A stretch of DNA of 64,000 nt, taken from Telopea speciosissima (lineage: Eukaryota; Streptophyta; Magnoliopsida; Proteales; Proteaceae). Shown piece by piece: positions 35,440 through 47,301 of the stretch. The notes under the pieces were generated by a model. That model saw only the letters and a program-made list of their open reading frames with translations. It was not told the DNA's origin and did not search any database. Where the stretch lies: assembly GCF_018873765.1 (NCBI RefSeq), contig NC_057925.1, positions 62,923,970-62,987,969 on the forward strand, in the 5' to 3' direction. Within the stretch, counting starts at the first letter, position 1, and each line of letters starts with the position of its first letter. The position numbers were made by a program, and so were the translations under genes.

Positions 35440-38400
35440 CTTCAGTACAGCGTAGACTGAATTGAAACCACTTTGCAAAGTTACACTATACATAGTGGAT
35501 GAACCAAGACCTTGCACAAGGATAGGTATCTATGGCAGCCTGCATGTGATTCCTGAGCCAAACTCAACCTAAAGTAGAAAAATATTGCTCCCTAGACAGT
35601 AGAAGATGTGGAGGACACCACTGCAATATCCCTTCTACAAATTGAATACATACAAATTCTATCAAGTACGTTTCTTTTGTCCGGCAAACAGGATTCATGT
35701 AACCGACCCCATTTGGCTGGGACAAGACTTGGTTGAGTATGGTTCTTTATCATTTTCAAATAAATAACTAAACATGGATACCAATGAAAAGCTGTAACAT
35801 AAAAGATTGAGGAGAAAAAAAAATCAATAAAAGATAAGAGCATCCACAATCTTTGTCCATGTCAAGACTCGGGACTCAAGACTCAAGAAATTGATACTCA
35901 TACTGGATGAAATTAAATTCATGAACCTCATGGGTGTGTCCAACCTCTGTGAAAACCAGACATCACAAAATCAATCCTGTAAAGCTGAGTCACTTTACCC
36001 TCTAGAAGAATCAATCCTGTATGCTACACTTGCATCAGGCTATAACTTCCTGGAAAACAGTTTTGTAAACACTACACTCCCTTCCTGTTTCACTTCTATG
36101 TAAATTACCCACTCATCAGATCACATGATCAAAGCTTTTCTCAGCGGTAAGTAGCATAGTGCAACTGATTTTCCATACTATCAAAAATCGAACTTCACCT
36201 AGTAGGAAAAGAGTAAGAGGAGATGGCCTCAGGACCAAAAACAGGATCCCAGAAAGCCTGTGCAAAAATACCTCCACAACAATTGAATCCCTTCAGCAAA
36301 AGTAACATGTTTAAACCAACTTAACCGCAACTTCCTGGCATTGCATTTTGCTTTCCAAAAATGAATAGTTGGATACAGGTATGGATCCATTGAACCACCA
36401 AGGTAACACGGTAAGACAATCATATCAGGGGCTCGATTTTCAGAATTGTCTTGAAGAGCATTTATCAAAACTGTGAAATCATGTATTTCAGCTAATCAGA
36501 TCAACAATTAATCTCAGGGGAAAAAGTGCCTGTTACAAGAAGCCTAAGATGCCCCTGATTGTTCTTTGGATATAGAAAACTTTTCCATGGGTATTTATGC
36601 TTTAACAAATCAACTTAAAACATGTGCTTTACCACATATTTTTCTGATTTGTCAGCACAAGGTGGATGCACCTTTTGTTATACCAACTAAAAATTTTCAT
36701 TGACAACACTAGATTGTTATCATTTTTCTAAGCTGAGTCAAATTGAGCCTTTTTAAGCAGATGAAAGGGGGGGGGGCAGTCCCAAGTAGTTACAGCACTG
36801 TAGGGTTTAAATATTACAGTAATTAACGAACAGAGGCAACTATCAAACACAGCAGACAGTACTTACATCAACAACCTGAAAAGATTTGCCAATACATGAC
36901 TTCACTTGTGAAGCTTCAGCAGTTGATGTCAACTCCGCATCATCACCAAAACTATGCTTATGGCCCTGCAAATGAGCATTGTTCACTCACACTAAATGAG
37001 ACACAGACACATAACTAACATCTTAAATAATAAGACCACCATAAAGATTCAGAAACACCATATTGAAACATTGTGTCTCCTCAACATGGGATCTCACATA
37101 CTTACGAGCTATCAGTGTCAATAAAACAGGAGTACACAAGGTGTGAAGGCCTCCTAGCACGTGAGGCGCACACCTGACTAATACGAGGTGCAATTTGAAA
37201 TACATAATAATAAATACAAAAACAGTTAGATCTAATTCACATTGATGGCATAAATTTACTTAAATCAAAGTAATCAGCAACAAATAATTTAGCCAACGCA
37301 AAAGTTAACTACATTGTTTAGAGGATAGTTGGAATGAAAGACAGCAAAACCTTAGCTCCATAGCCTAACCGTGCGCATGCCTTAATGGGCTGCTGCCTGC
37401 GGGCAGCAAGCCTACAGCCTGCAGCCATGGGCTGCTGCCCGTGGGCCTTGGGCCTAAAGGCTGCGCAGGGAGTGCCTGTGGCCTGCGCATGTGGGTTGCA
37501 TGCACCCCCTTGTTTTCCCTCCAGTTTAACATTTAAAAAAAAAAAAAACTGATTTTTTCAAAACAGAAATTTTTAATATGTTTTGTTTTTGGAGGAAGAA
37601 GATGGGTGAAGCGATTCTTCCCTCCACCCACTTGTAATTAAAATTGTGATTTTAATTTATGGGCTTGGATACATGTTATCACATGTGATGTGGTGGTTCA
37701 ATAATTGAAGGAATAATTAGATTCTTTATTTAATTATTAATGGATAATTACAATTAGCACCAAATCCATTAATTAAATAAAGAGCCAATTAAATTAGCAA
37801 ATTCCAAATAACTCCCTATATGATAACAATTTATCATATACAACCCCCCGCTAATCAACACCATCATTATGGAATCTAGGGCATGTACACATGTACTGCC
37901 AAACCCCAATCCATAGTACATGTCCATATAAGAGCGTCTGTGCATCTGATCGGGTCTCGCAAAACTCAATAAAATACTTTGTTCAAATAATTATAAATAA
38001 TGTATCATTTTATGTAAAATAAATTTTGCAAAACCATTTCCAAAACGGTACTGGATCCAGATTCTGATCCGACCATGCACAGACAGTCTCTATCTTGGTG
38101 TTCCCTAATCGGGCGGTGGTGACCGTGTTGGATAACTCCTTCACTCATAAAGTGTTCACGAATTCCCAGAACACCGATTTTGACTCGCTTGAGTCTCAGT
38201 CATTGATGAACCAAAGAATGCGATCACACTTTGCAGTGACAGGGTTCCCTCAGGTACAGGGTGTCGGTGATATCTGTGCTGAGGAGTTTGAGGGCATCTG
38301 GGATTGGCATGTAGAACCTTGGTAGCACCATTGGAGGTTCAGATCTGTTTGCTTGGAGCGCTCACTGGAGGAAGAATCACTGTCTATTGGAGGAGCAACA

Positions 38401-41400
38401 CTTGAGGCTCACCAGGTTAGCAGTTCTTTATTAATTCCTCAGTTTATTGATTATTAATATTTATGGGATGCGAAAGAAACTCGAATCGATTTAATTCCGC
38501 TGCGCATTCGAGTATGGGATGGATCCTTCTTGCCATATGATGGACTAGAGATGAATTTCTCCGTCCCTATTGTGATAATTAATTTTATGGGATGCAATAG
38601 GGATGGGGAAACCCTAATAGGGATGCACTAGGGTTCCCATGGGCGACCATGGGAAACCCTAAAATTTAATGGGGCACCCATGCGACACCATGGGATAACC
38701 CAGGGCGTGCAAAACCCTAATTTTGTAGTATATTGGTTTCTCTAGGGAACCATGTCCAGATCCTGTCGGCTGACATACACCCAAGTCATGTACTTACCTA
38801 TTGCATTAGTTAGAATCATGGAATCATGAAAGATGGCCCACTGTCGCAGTGCCCTTTCACTATCCATACCCTAACGTATCTGGATAGATGCAAATATAGA
38901 GAAATGTGACAGTGGTCTTGGCAATGTCCTATCGGCGTATGCGGGGCATATCACACAATCTCTACATTTATCTTCACTAGGAGGCCATGGACATGTCTAC
39001 CGATTAAGACTAGTCCATATCATACATGTATTATGATTAAAGATGGATTAAACAACTCTCACATACATATCATGGATGGAATAAAATAACATAATTAATC
39101 AACATTAATTAAAAGTGATTATGGGATGGCGGCATTTTTATCAGAAGCAATTAAAGAATCCTCCCAATAAAAATAAAACTAATAACTTTGGGTGCATTTA
39201 TATGCCATGGATGCCACGCCTTGATCATCTCCTCCGCTCGATCACGTCTTCAAAGTAGGTGATTTGCATCTCCATAAGCTTTGAGCGCCACATGTGGATC
39301 ACCATCTACATGCCCTGAGAGTCCTAACTCTTCTAAAATTACAATGGAAACCTAGAAAAAATTCTATACACTTTCCTTTCCATAATAATAAAGAAATCCC
39401 GTATGGAGAAACCCTCCCACCATTTGGGCTGCCCATGGGGTGGAGTACATTTGTTTATAAAAAAGATAGGGGGAGAGAGAGAAAGAGAGAGAAGCATCAC
39501 ATCCACCCATAACCCCATGTATCACATACATAAACAATCCATCCATTTATTAGAATGCCATTCCCATAATCACATCATAATATAATTTCATGCATGGGCA
39601 AAATTACAGAGCATGCTTTATTTAGTCAACTAGAGCAAGCCTCTACAATTGCAATTGTCGAATAAAAAGGGTTATGCTTTGAATGAAAAGAACAACCCAA
39701 CCACAAAAGTGAGTGTTAGTAACATTCTGCGAGATGCAATTAAATGAGGCACAAGGGGGTACACCCCTCGCATGAAGTGCAAGATACATGCACGAGGCAC
39801 ACAATTCAGTTACACTGAACTTTTAAGCATGTCAATGAATAGAATGGCCTTTGTATGACATATAGCATGGTGCAACACATATCCCAGGAACAATCTATAT
39901 GGAAAAGCTTTAAATACTCCCATAGGCCTTATGAAACATCCTTAATCAGATCGATGGTGTTTTGTGGATGTACTTAAACATATTTATAGTACATACTGTT
40001 ATGATAGAATAAATATTGACAATTATCCTCTAAAGCAGCTTGGGAGATCATCCGTCAGAAAGGTCCTTTGGTTCCTTGGAGAAATCTCCTTTGGTTCAAG
40101 TATCACATTCCTCGTCATTGCTTCACGGCTTGGGGGGTCTTCACCAACTGTCTCCCAACCCAATTTTCTTCGGAATCGACAGATCTCAATTTCCCCCCTT
40201 TGTGGCCTTTGTTGGAACAATATAGCAGATTCCGATCATCTTTTCTTTGATTGTCCTTCTTCTGCTGCCATTTGGAAGGGCATCCTCAACAAATGCTGGC
40301 CTGCTTCAAGATAAATCCTCCCATTCGCTAGAGAGTGGATTTGGATTGATATGACTTTTGGGGGATCCTCTATCTGTGATTTGGTCAGAAAGATGGCTTT
40401 TTGTGCAGCATTAGACCACATTTGGATGGAATGCAATATCAGGAAATGGACTTCCAAATCTCGGTCCTATCAACAGATTTGGGATTCCATTTCCTTTGAA
40501 ATTAAAGCAAAGCTGTCTGCAGCTCCTCCCTCTTCTTGTCCTGACACCCCAAGGAACAGGCTCATTGTTGTCTCCTGGGGTCTCTCTTCTGTCTCCCTTG
40601 TAGCCTCTGTACCTCCTCCGTGAGGTTTGGCTTCTATTTTTGTTGTTGCTCCCCTAAGGGGATCCCTGTATTTTTTCTTCTCTTTGGTAATGAATTTCTT
40701 ATTCATACAAAAAAAAAAAAAAAAAAAAAAAAAATATTGACAATTAGGCTGCATTTGTATTGGGGGGGGGGATTTCTAATATTTGCTCTTGTTACTGTCT
40801 AGAGAAAAGAAAAGAAAATTACAGGAAGGATCTGTGAGATGATTTTATTCCTCACTTCGCTTACCCTGTGCCCTGAGATTATCTTATTCCTCAACTTCTG
40901 TCAACTTGTCCCTCAGTTTTCTCTTCCCACAATTTTCTGAAAAAATGGGTGTAAGCAAGAGCCAGCATTTAACTTTTCACTAATATGAATAATTTCTTGC
41001 ACAAGGTCTGACTTTGGCGTATCCTGGAAAATACACCAAAAGACTCTAAAATAGGACTCTCTTAGAATCCACCTTCAGCTCTGAGAGGAGAGACCTGATC
41101 ATAAAGCTGCTGATAGCAGTAGCATGTCCAGATGAAGTCAGAAAGCTCACAAGTTGGGTCAATGATCTCCCCATTTTTTTTCATTCCGTCGGAGCTTAGT
41201 CCCCTCTGTTACCTGCTTACTGAGAAAATTCTGTTCTAAGGTTTCAGGAGAAGATAGTGGGAGAAGAAGAAGAGGAAAGAATGTCTGCAAGAAGTGAATT
41301 CCCTACCACTTGACTCGTTTATTAAATTAATATAACCTGAAGATAGAATGACCAAAAAATCATCTACTTTAATAAGTAACCCCAATAATAGTAGCTAGTA

Positions 41401-41744
41401 TAGTAAAAAAATAAAGAAATAATAAATATAAGAAGAATTTTGTTATTCTCCACAAACTCAAAGATGATTTACCTGATATCCATTATCATGAGCATCTTCA
41501 AAGAGAGATGAGTAGTAAGCAGGGTCATAAATAGAGCCTCCTAATGTACTGTCAAAATCAGATCTCTCTCTAGCCATGGAATGAGCTGGAGGATTCACAA
41601 AACTATTCCTTAAATCAGAATCTTCTTCTTGAGAAGCTGTATTGTCTACAGATGAAACTCCCAATCTATACATCTGAATCCATAATAATGAAGATGCCAA
41701 CCTCACAGAGAACCCAACTATTTGCATTGAGAGAGCAAGTTTCA
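35440..41744 (-). CDS. Unrecognised multi-exon gene (candidate exons, partial)
   Basis: Three exons fit together on the minus strand. Exon a, 41473-41744 (90 codons), has a hydrophobic start KLALSMQIVGFSVRLASSLL that could be a membrane segment, then an acidic Ser-rich part. Exon b, 36863-36965, begins GHKHSFGDDAEL. Exon c runs from 36491 downward and reads EIHDFTVLINALQDNSENRA in frame with b. All use GT..AG borders with matching phases. A further candidate, 35440-35529 (begins IPILVQGLGSS), is less certain. The donor at 45217 (GTAAGT) would join exon a in phase, so the gene probably extends right across the LINE at 42-45 kb. I do not recognise the family and propose no function. Intron a-b is about 4.5 kb and full of repeats. 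Gene status rests on splice logic only; a degraded gene is possible. Confidence 0.5.
36967..37684. other. Intron sequence of the unrecognised gene
   Basis: It contains a GC-rich patch near 37365-37500 made of repeated GCCTGCGGGC-type words. No exon was recognised. Confidence 0.35.
37685..38770. mobile_element. Scrambled LTR related to the 1.7-kb solo LTR
   Basis: The part from about 37685 to 38274 is the inverse complement of the solo LTR segment at about 2036-2595. It then switches abruptly to the direct orientation, matching about 2874-3355, up to about 38760. The LTR parts corresponding to 1705-2035 and 2596-2873 are missing. The TGTTGG/CCAACA ends and a target duplication are not seen. 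This is either an internally inverted LTR or the junction of two oppositely oriented copies after deletion. Confidence 0.75.
38771..40010. other. Non-coding, probably repeat-derived intron sequence
   Basis: No coding frame was recognised. The text has the look of old retroelement DNA, but no ends or motifs can be fixed. A short GA-rich run lies at about 39471-39492. Confidence 0.3.
40026..40731 (+). mobile_element. 5'-truncated LINE, 706 bp, with 15-bp target duplication
   Basis: The body encodes only the end of a plant LINE ORF2, the zf-RVT-like region with CGLCWNN..DHLFFDCPSS..IWKGIL, in shifted frames, followed by a short 3' UTR and an A-tail of about 28. AAATATTGACAATTA occurs at 40011-40025 and 40732-40746, the target duplication from target-primed reverse transcription. 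It belongs to the same family as the LINE at 42091-45071, to whose last 650 bp it is clearly similar. Confidence 0.9.
40747..41472. other. Intron sequence of the unrecognised gene
   Basis: No feature was recognised other than AT-rich DNA; the next exon begins at 41473. Confidence 0.35.
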
Positions 41745-42090
41745 CTGAAAAGATAAGGAAGGTTCCGTACGACTTAGGAGAAATGTTCCTGAGTAAACAA
41801 CATAAAGATGATGAAAGTGTATACTAAAGACTGAACAATTATAAGAATAAGATGGGAAAAAAAAATTCAAAAGGTGAGATATTAGGGAATACTAAAAGGT
41901 TCCATGGATTATTAACATTCATTACTCAAGACAGCAGCAACAATTAATCAGTGATCAAATACATCCTGCTCAGCTGATCAGGTTATCTTGACATACAACC
42001 TCAACCCAAATACATGGCCAGCCACAGTTTCTCAAACCAACTCAAACACTGAACCATTTGGAACAAGCAGCAGTAATTTGACAATTTGAG

Positions 42091-45071
42091 TTACTGAGGC
42101 CTAGGCAAAACCTGTTCTAGCCTACTCTTCCCCTCTTGTGGCTTTTGCTAGAAAGCTTCGCAATGTAAAGGAGTCCCTTAAGAGCTGGAACAAGGCTACC
42201 TTTGGTGATATTTCCAGTCAAGTTGCTGATTGCAAGGAGAGGCTCCTATCAGTTCAGGTGCAGCTGCAAACTGATATGCTGAATATTTCTCTGGCTGAAT
42301 CTGAAAAAGATCTCACTGTGGAGCTCAATACTTTGCTCTCTAGGGAAGAGAGCTTCTTAAAGCAGAAATCAAGAATCAAATGGCTTGATTTAGGCGACTC
42401 AAACAATGCTTACTTCCATCGGTCTGTCAAGGCAAATGTCAATGTTAACTCCATCACCCAGCTCACTTCCCCTGATGGCTCTATAGCTACCACTGTCAAG
42501 GATATAAAGGAGCTGGCTGTTAAACACTTCAGTGACATTTTCAATGCTCCTCTTCCGGATCATGTTCCTCTGCAAAGTCAACTGCTAAACAAGTTTATTC
42601 CTGCCAGCCACTTGGAAGTTTTGAGTTCTATCCCCAAAGAAGAGGAGATTTTAGATGCAATTCACTCCCTCAAGGTCTCGGGGGCTCCAGGGCCGGATGG
42701 TTTCAGCATGGGCTTCTTTCTTGCTGCCTGGGATATCATAAAGGAAGACCTCATAGTAGCCATTGTCAGCTTCTTCTTTAACCCCAGTCAGATTAAAGGG
42801 GTCAATCACACTTTCCTTTGTCTTATCCCGAAGAAGGAGGGTGCATCCTTGATGAATGACTATAGGCCCATTGCTCTCTGCAATATCATCTACAAGTTTA
42901 TTGCAAAGATCTTAGCCAAAAGACTCAAGAGTGTTGTTGATCTGCTGGTCAGTGAAAACCAATCAGCTTTCATCCCAGGCTGGAACATCTCTGACAACAT
43001 CCTTCTTTGCAATGATTTAGTGAGAGGGTTTGACAGGAAAAATCATTCGCCCTCTATTCTCTTGAAGATTGACATTCACAAGGCTTTTGACTCTCTCAGA
43101 TGGGATTTCATTTCTCAAGTTATGCTCAAGATGGGGTTCCCTATGCCTTTTGTCAACTGGATTAATCACTGCATTTCCTCTCCCAAGTTCTCCGTCCTCC
43201 TTAATGGCAGCCCGCCAGGTTACTTTGGTGCTACTGTAAGCATTCGGCAGGGGTGCCCTTTATCTCCTTACTTGTTCACCTTGGCTCTGGAAGTCCTCTC
43301 TAGACATTTGCAGTCCTGTACTGATCAGCAACTCATTACTCCTATGCCCAAGTGCAAAGCTTTAAAGCTTACCCACCTTGCTTTTGCAGATGACTTGATG
43401 ATTTTCTCCAAAGCCTCCATAGCCTCGCTCGAGTGTATATTGTTTTGTCTTCGTCAATTCCATGCCACTTCAGGGCTCCGCATCAATCCTAACAAATCCC
43501 TCATCTTCTTTGCTGGTATTCCAGAATTGGACAAAAGGGAGTTTCTAGATAGCTCTGGATTCCTTGAAGGCCATCTACCAGTCATGTATCTGGGTCTCCC
43601 TTTGATCCCAGCCAGGCTCTCTGCTCATCACTGCACTCCCATGTTGGATCTCATCAGGAAAAGGCTTCAGTTATGGAAAGCCAAGCTCCTTTCCTATGCT
43701 GGTAGACTGGTCCTCATCAGATCTGTCCTAGAAGCTTCCTACATCTACTGGTCCGGCATCTATAGGTTGCCGCAAGCAACCATCAAGTCCCTGGAATCCT
43801 TGTTAGCTGCTTACCTCTGAAAAGGCTCTGACACGCCTAGGTTTCTCTACCCTCTCAAATGGGCTTCAGTCTGTCTCCCAAAAAATGAGGATGGTCTGGG
43901 TATCAGAAGGATCAAAGAAGCCAACCGGGCTGGTATTATCAAGCTCATTTGGAAGATAGCCTCTAAGAAAAAGAGCATTTGGGTTGATTGGGTTTACTCG
44001 AGACTCCTCTGGCAAGACTCTATTTGGACTGTTACTGTCTCCTCTGAGGCTTCTTGGGTTTGGCGCAAGATCCTAGAAGCTCGTCATCTAGTTCAAAGTC
44101 ACATCCACAATCACATAGGAGATGGGCTCTCCACCTCTCTTTGGCTGGACAACTGGCACCCTAAAGGAATATTACTCCACCTTGTCACCCCAAGGGTTAT
44201 CTATGCTTCGGGTCTTCATAGGAAGGCTCGGGTGGCTGATATTCTCCATCTTGATGATTGGGCTCCCCCCCAAACCTCCTCTCCGCAGTTAGCTCTTATC
44301 TGGAGTGAGCTTCAGTCTATCAGCAGAAGATTGCCATCTAGGGGAGATAGTGTCTCTTGGAATGCTAACAGCTCTCCTACTTTCTCCTCTAAAGGAGCTT
44401 GGAACCTTATCCGGCAGTAAAGGTCCGATGGCTATTTGGAGGAAGCTTCGTGGTTCGGGCATCACATCCCTGTGCAATCGCTTCACCGCTTGAGGGTATT
44501 CACTGAATGTCTTCCTACGCAAGCCTTCCTTCGCAGGCGGTACATCCAGGTGTCCAGTTCTTGCTGCCTTTGTTGGAGCAACTCGGAAGACTTGGCTCAT
44601 CTGTTCTTTGATTGTCCAGTCTCCAAGGCCATATGGAAAGGCATCCTCTCCAAATGCTGGCCTGCCCAAAGAAGGATTCTCAGTTTCTCTAGAGAATGGA
44701 TTTGGGTTGACATGACCTATGGAGGAACTTCTTTGTGTGATTCAGTGGGAAAGATGGCTTTCTGTGTTGCTCTTAGTCACATTTGGATGGAGAGGAATAT
44801 TAGGAAATGGACCTCCAAATCGCGTACCTTTCAGCAGATATGGGATTCCATTTCCTATGAAATCTCCTCAAAGCTGCTGTCTGCCCCTCCCTCTTTTTGC
44901 AAGGACACCCCAAGGAACAGGCTTATTGTTGTCTCCTGGAGTCTCTCTAATGTTTCTCTCTCTTCTAGCTCCTGTTAGCTAATGCTCTCCTAGCCTTGGG
45001 CTCTTGTATTCCCCCTTTGGGGGCCGTTTCTTTTTCTTTAGTAATTATATTCTTTATTCACCCAAAAAAAA
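42091..45071 (+). mobile_element. 5'-truncated L1-type LINE, 2,981 bp, with 16-bp target duplication
   Basis: AATTTGACAATTTGAG flanks both sides (42075-42090 and 45072-45087), and an A-run ends the element. It lacks ORF1 and the endonuclease part of ORF2 but keeps the reverse transcriptase and the C-terminal zf-RVT region. Its 3' UTR ends in the same words as the smaller copy at 40026-40731. It sits between exon a of the unrecognised gene and a compatible donor at 45217, so it is probably intronic. It lies in sense to itself on the plus strand, opposite to the host gene. Confidence 0.92.
42138..44978 (+). pseudogene. LINE ORF2 remnant (reverse transcriptase plus zf-RVT)
   Basis: One reading frame runs through the whole span with only two internal stops (TGA at 43818-43820, TAA at 44418-44420) and no frameshift. 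The first 150 residues are the linker after the missing endonuclease. The reverse transcriptase core follows: APGPDGFS at about residue 184, DYRPIALCNIIYK, IDIHKAFDSLRWDF, IRQGCPLSPYLF, then the catalytic LAFADDLMIF at about residue 412-421. After the first stop come the thumb and connection-like region, then zf-RVT (CCLCWSN..DLAHLFFDC..IWKGIL). A single well-kept frame implies a fairly young insertion. It cannot make an intact ORF2. Confidence 0.9.
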
Positions 45072-45087
45072 AATTTGACAATTTGAG

Positions 45088-45524
45088 AGTCTAAGGTTAT
45101 TAATATGATTCAGCAATGGACAATTATGTTAATAGAATTGTTCCTTCTCAATGCAACGCTTTAGGATGGGAATTGTCTACCCAAAAAAAAAAATAATAAT
45201 GACAGCGGATACTTACCAGCTGAGAAGAGGGTGATGCTACCTCCCTACCTTCATTTGTCTCATGCGTAAGGAGGATGGTGAATCTGTTGAGGCCCTTTTC
45301 CTTGCATTTTTGCCCAAGGGTATGGCTCCAATTCCCTACAATGCTTAACCTAAATTGTACTTTCCTCAAAAATGTTGTGGAGTTGATGTGGTTTTGGCAA
45401 TTTGCTCCAATGGAACTCAGGGATATTTCCCTAAAAAGCCACATTATTAGCAATCTTCTGGTCCCTCTTAGAGGAAAGGAACGCTCCGCTGTTTCGGGAT
45501 CAGTTTTTAACGGTGGAGGCAGTA
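45088..45524. other. Flanking sequence with a candidate splice donor
   Basis: A minus-strand donor (CAGCTG/GTAAGT, exon end 45217) joins in phase to exon a at 41744 of the unrecognised gene. The 5' border of that exon is uncertain: an in-frame stop lies 28-30 nt upstream of the donor unless an acceptor at 45245 is used, which would make a 28-nt microexon. Confidence 0.35.
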
Positions 45525-45812
45525 GTTGAGACCAAGGTTCTAAAACTAGGGTTTCGACCAGCCAGAAAACGAGTTCGTCTCGATTTCGACCATATCTCGC
45601 TTGAAGCCTGGGACTTCCAGGCTAACTCGAACTTGGTTTCGAGGCCTAGAAGTAGTTTTTTTTTTTTTTTGTCCTGATTCTTATTGTGTTGCCTATTTTT
45701 GACATTTTAAACTCACTCCATGCATTAGTTTCACATAGAGAACACTACAAATATTGTGGTTTTGATCCAAGTTTGATACTGTATATTGTTTTTGGACATG
45801 GTATCGAATATG

Positions 45813-45956
45813 GTTTGACCGGAACATAACTCCTTCAATATAAATGAGATTTAAGCAATCTTGGATTTGTTAGAAAGCTTTGTTTTGATAGCTTTCCAAC
45901 AAGTCCAAGATTGCTTAAATCTGATTTATATTGAAGGAGTTATGTACCAGTCAAAC
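45813..45956. repeat. Near-perfect 144-bp foldback, arms of 67 nt
   Basis: The left arm (starting GTTTGACCGGAACATAACTC) pairs with the right arm (ending GTTATGTACCAGTCAAAC) over 67 positions, with four mismatches and one G-U pair, around a 10-nt loop TTGTTTTGAT. It lies inside the hAT-like element. If transcribed, it would form a long miRNA- or siRNA-like hairpin. No expression evidence is available here. Confidence 0.85.
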
Positions 45957-46161
45957 TTAATTTGGTGTGCACGAATGCTGTCAAAATCGCTCTGAATGAA
46001 AATATTTTTTGGGACATCAAAACAAATGAATATTTTACCGCACTTTTGGTTTTTAGCAATGTTTTACCATATTAAGAGTTATGAAATTTTTAGATTTGAG
46101 AAAAACCCCAACATTAGAAAGTTGAAAATTGCACATACGGTCAAAAATCCAGTTTTGTTCT

Positions 46162-46441
46162 TGTTGGAATATGGGTATTTGGGTATTACATGTGACATGG
46201 GTCGATCCATGATATAAGATTGACCCATGGGGTGTTATTTCTATTTTAGTTATTTTCCCTTTCCCAATTCTATTCTAGCTCTATTTAACTAGTTAGAATT
46301 AGAGTTATATTTGGGCTGTGACACTGTTCACGTGAACAGTGTTTCCCTGTGTAATCTCTTTTATTATTATTATTATTATTATTATAAATAGAGAGCTTAA
46401 CTGATCTCATTGATTAATCAAGCCATTCACTTATTTCTACA
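46162..46441 (+). repeat. 5' LTR of Copia element 1
   Basis: 280 bp with a TATA-like ATTATAAATAGAG near the end and a CACGTGAACAGTG motif. It is followed without a gap by the primer-binding site at 46442-46453. Confidence 0.95.
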
Positions 46442-46699
46442 TGGTATCAGAGCCTAAACTCGATATCTGAGAAATTAATTCTGCTCTCCTCCATCGTCTC
46501 CCTTCACAATTGATCTCTCCTAGATCAACTAACCCATTACCCTAAAACCCTAAATCAACCGAGACCCTCCTCTCTTCCCTTCTCTCGTTTCCATTATTTC
46601 ATGGGGGCAGTACTTTGAGGTGATCTAAATATGATCTAGTACTTGCCCTAGAGTTTACCTCCTTTACTTTATCCTATTTTATGATCTCCATGCACAGTG

Positions 46700-47235
46700 A
46701 GATCCATGTTTGAAGATTGAAGAACTGCAGATTTTATTTTAGAAGACCTGCAGTTTTTTTTCTCGAAGATTAAAGACCTGCAGATTTATTTCTCTGGAAG
46801 ACCTGTAGTATTTTTTCTCCATGTTTGAAGACTGAAGCACTGCAGAATTTAATTTAGAAGACCTGCAGATGTTTTAAGACCTGAAATTTTTTTTCTCGAG
46901 ACATGCAGATTTTTTTCTCGAAACCTGCAAATTTTTTTTTAGAGACCTGCAAATCCATATTGTGCGAAGATCTGCAGACTCCTTTCCTCTTTTTTTTGAA
47001 GACCTGCAGCTGTTTTAAAACACCTGTAGCAGTTTTTTATTGAAGACCTGCAATTTTTTGAAGATCTGCAGCAGCTTTTTTGTTGAAGATCTGCAGATTT
47101 TTTTGTAGGAGTGCAGTATTTTTTTGAAGACCTGCAGCTTTTTTTTCTGTATACAAATCTGCAGCTTCTCTTTGTTTGACAACACTGTAGTTGTTTATTT
47201 ATACAACCTGCAGAGTTTATTTTGAAGAACTGCTG
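46700..47235 (+). repeat. Degenerate GAAGACCTGCAG repeats in the Copia 1 leader
   Basis: About twenty imperfect copies of a GA(A)GACCTGCAG word, separated by T-rich spacers of 10-25 bp, fill the untranslated leader upstream of gag. The spacing is irregular, so this is not a simple microsatellite. Confidence 0.8.
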
Positions 47236-47301
47236 CCTATTTACCTATTGCAGAATATTCTGCAATTTCCTGCACTTCTCGGTTACTGAAGTTTTATCAG
47301 T

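Noticed and set aside
42138-43820. A 560-aa host gene
   Set aside because: It is the reverse transcriptase of a truncated LINE bounded by a 16-bp target duplication.
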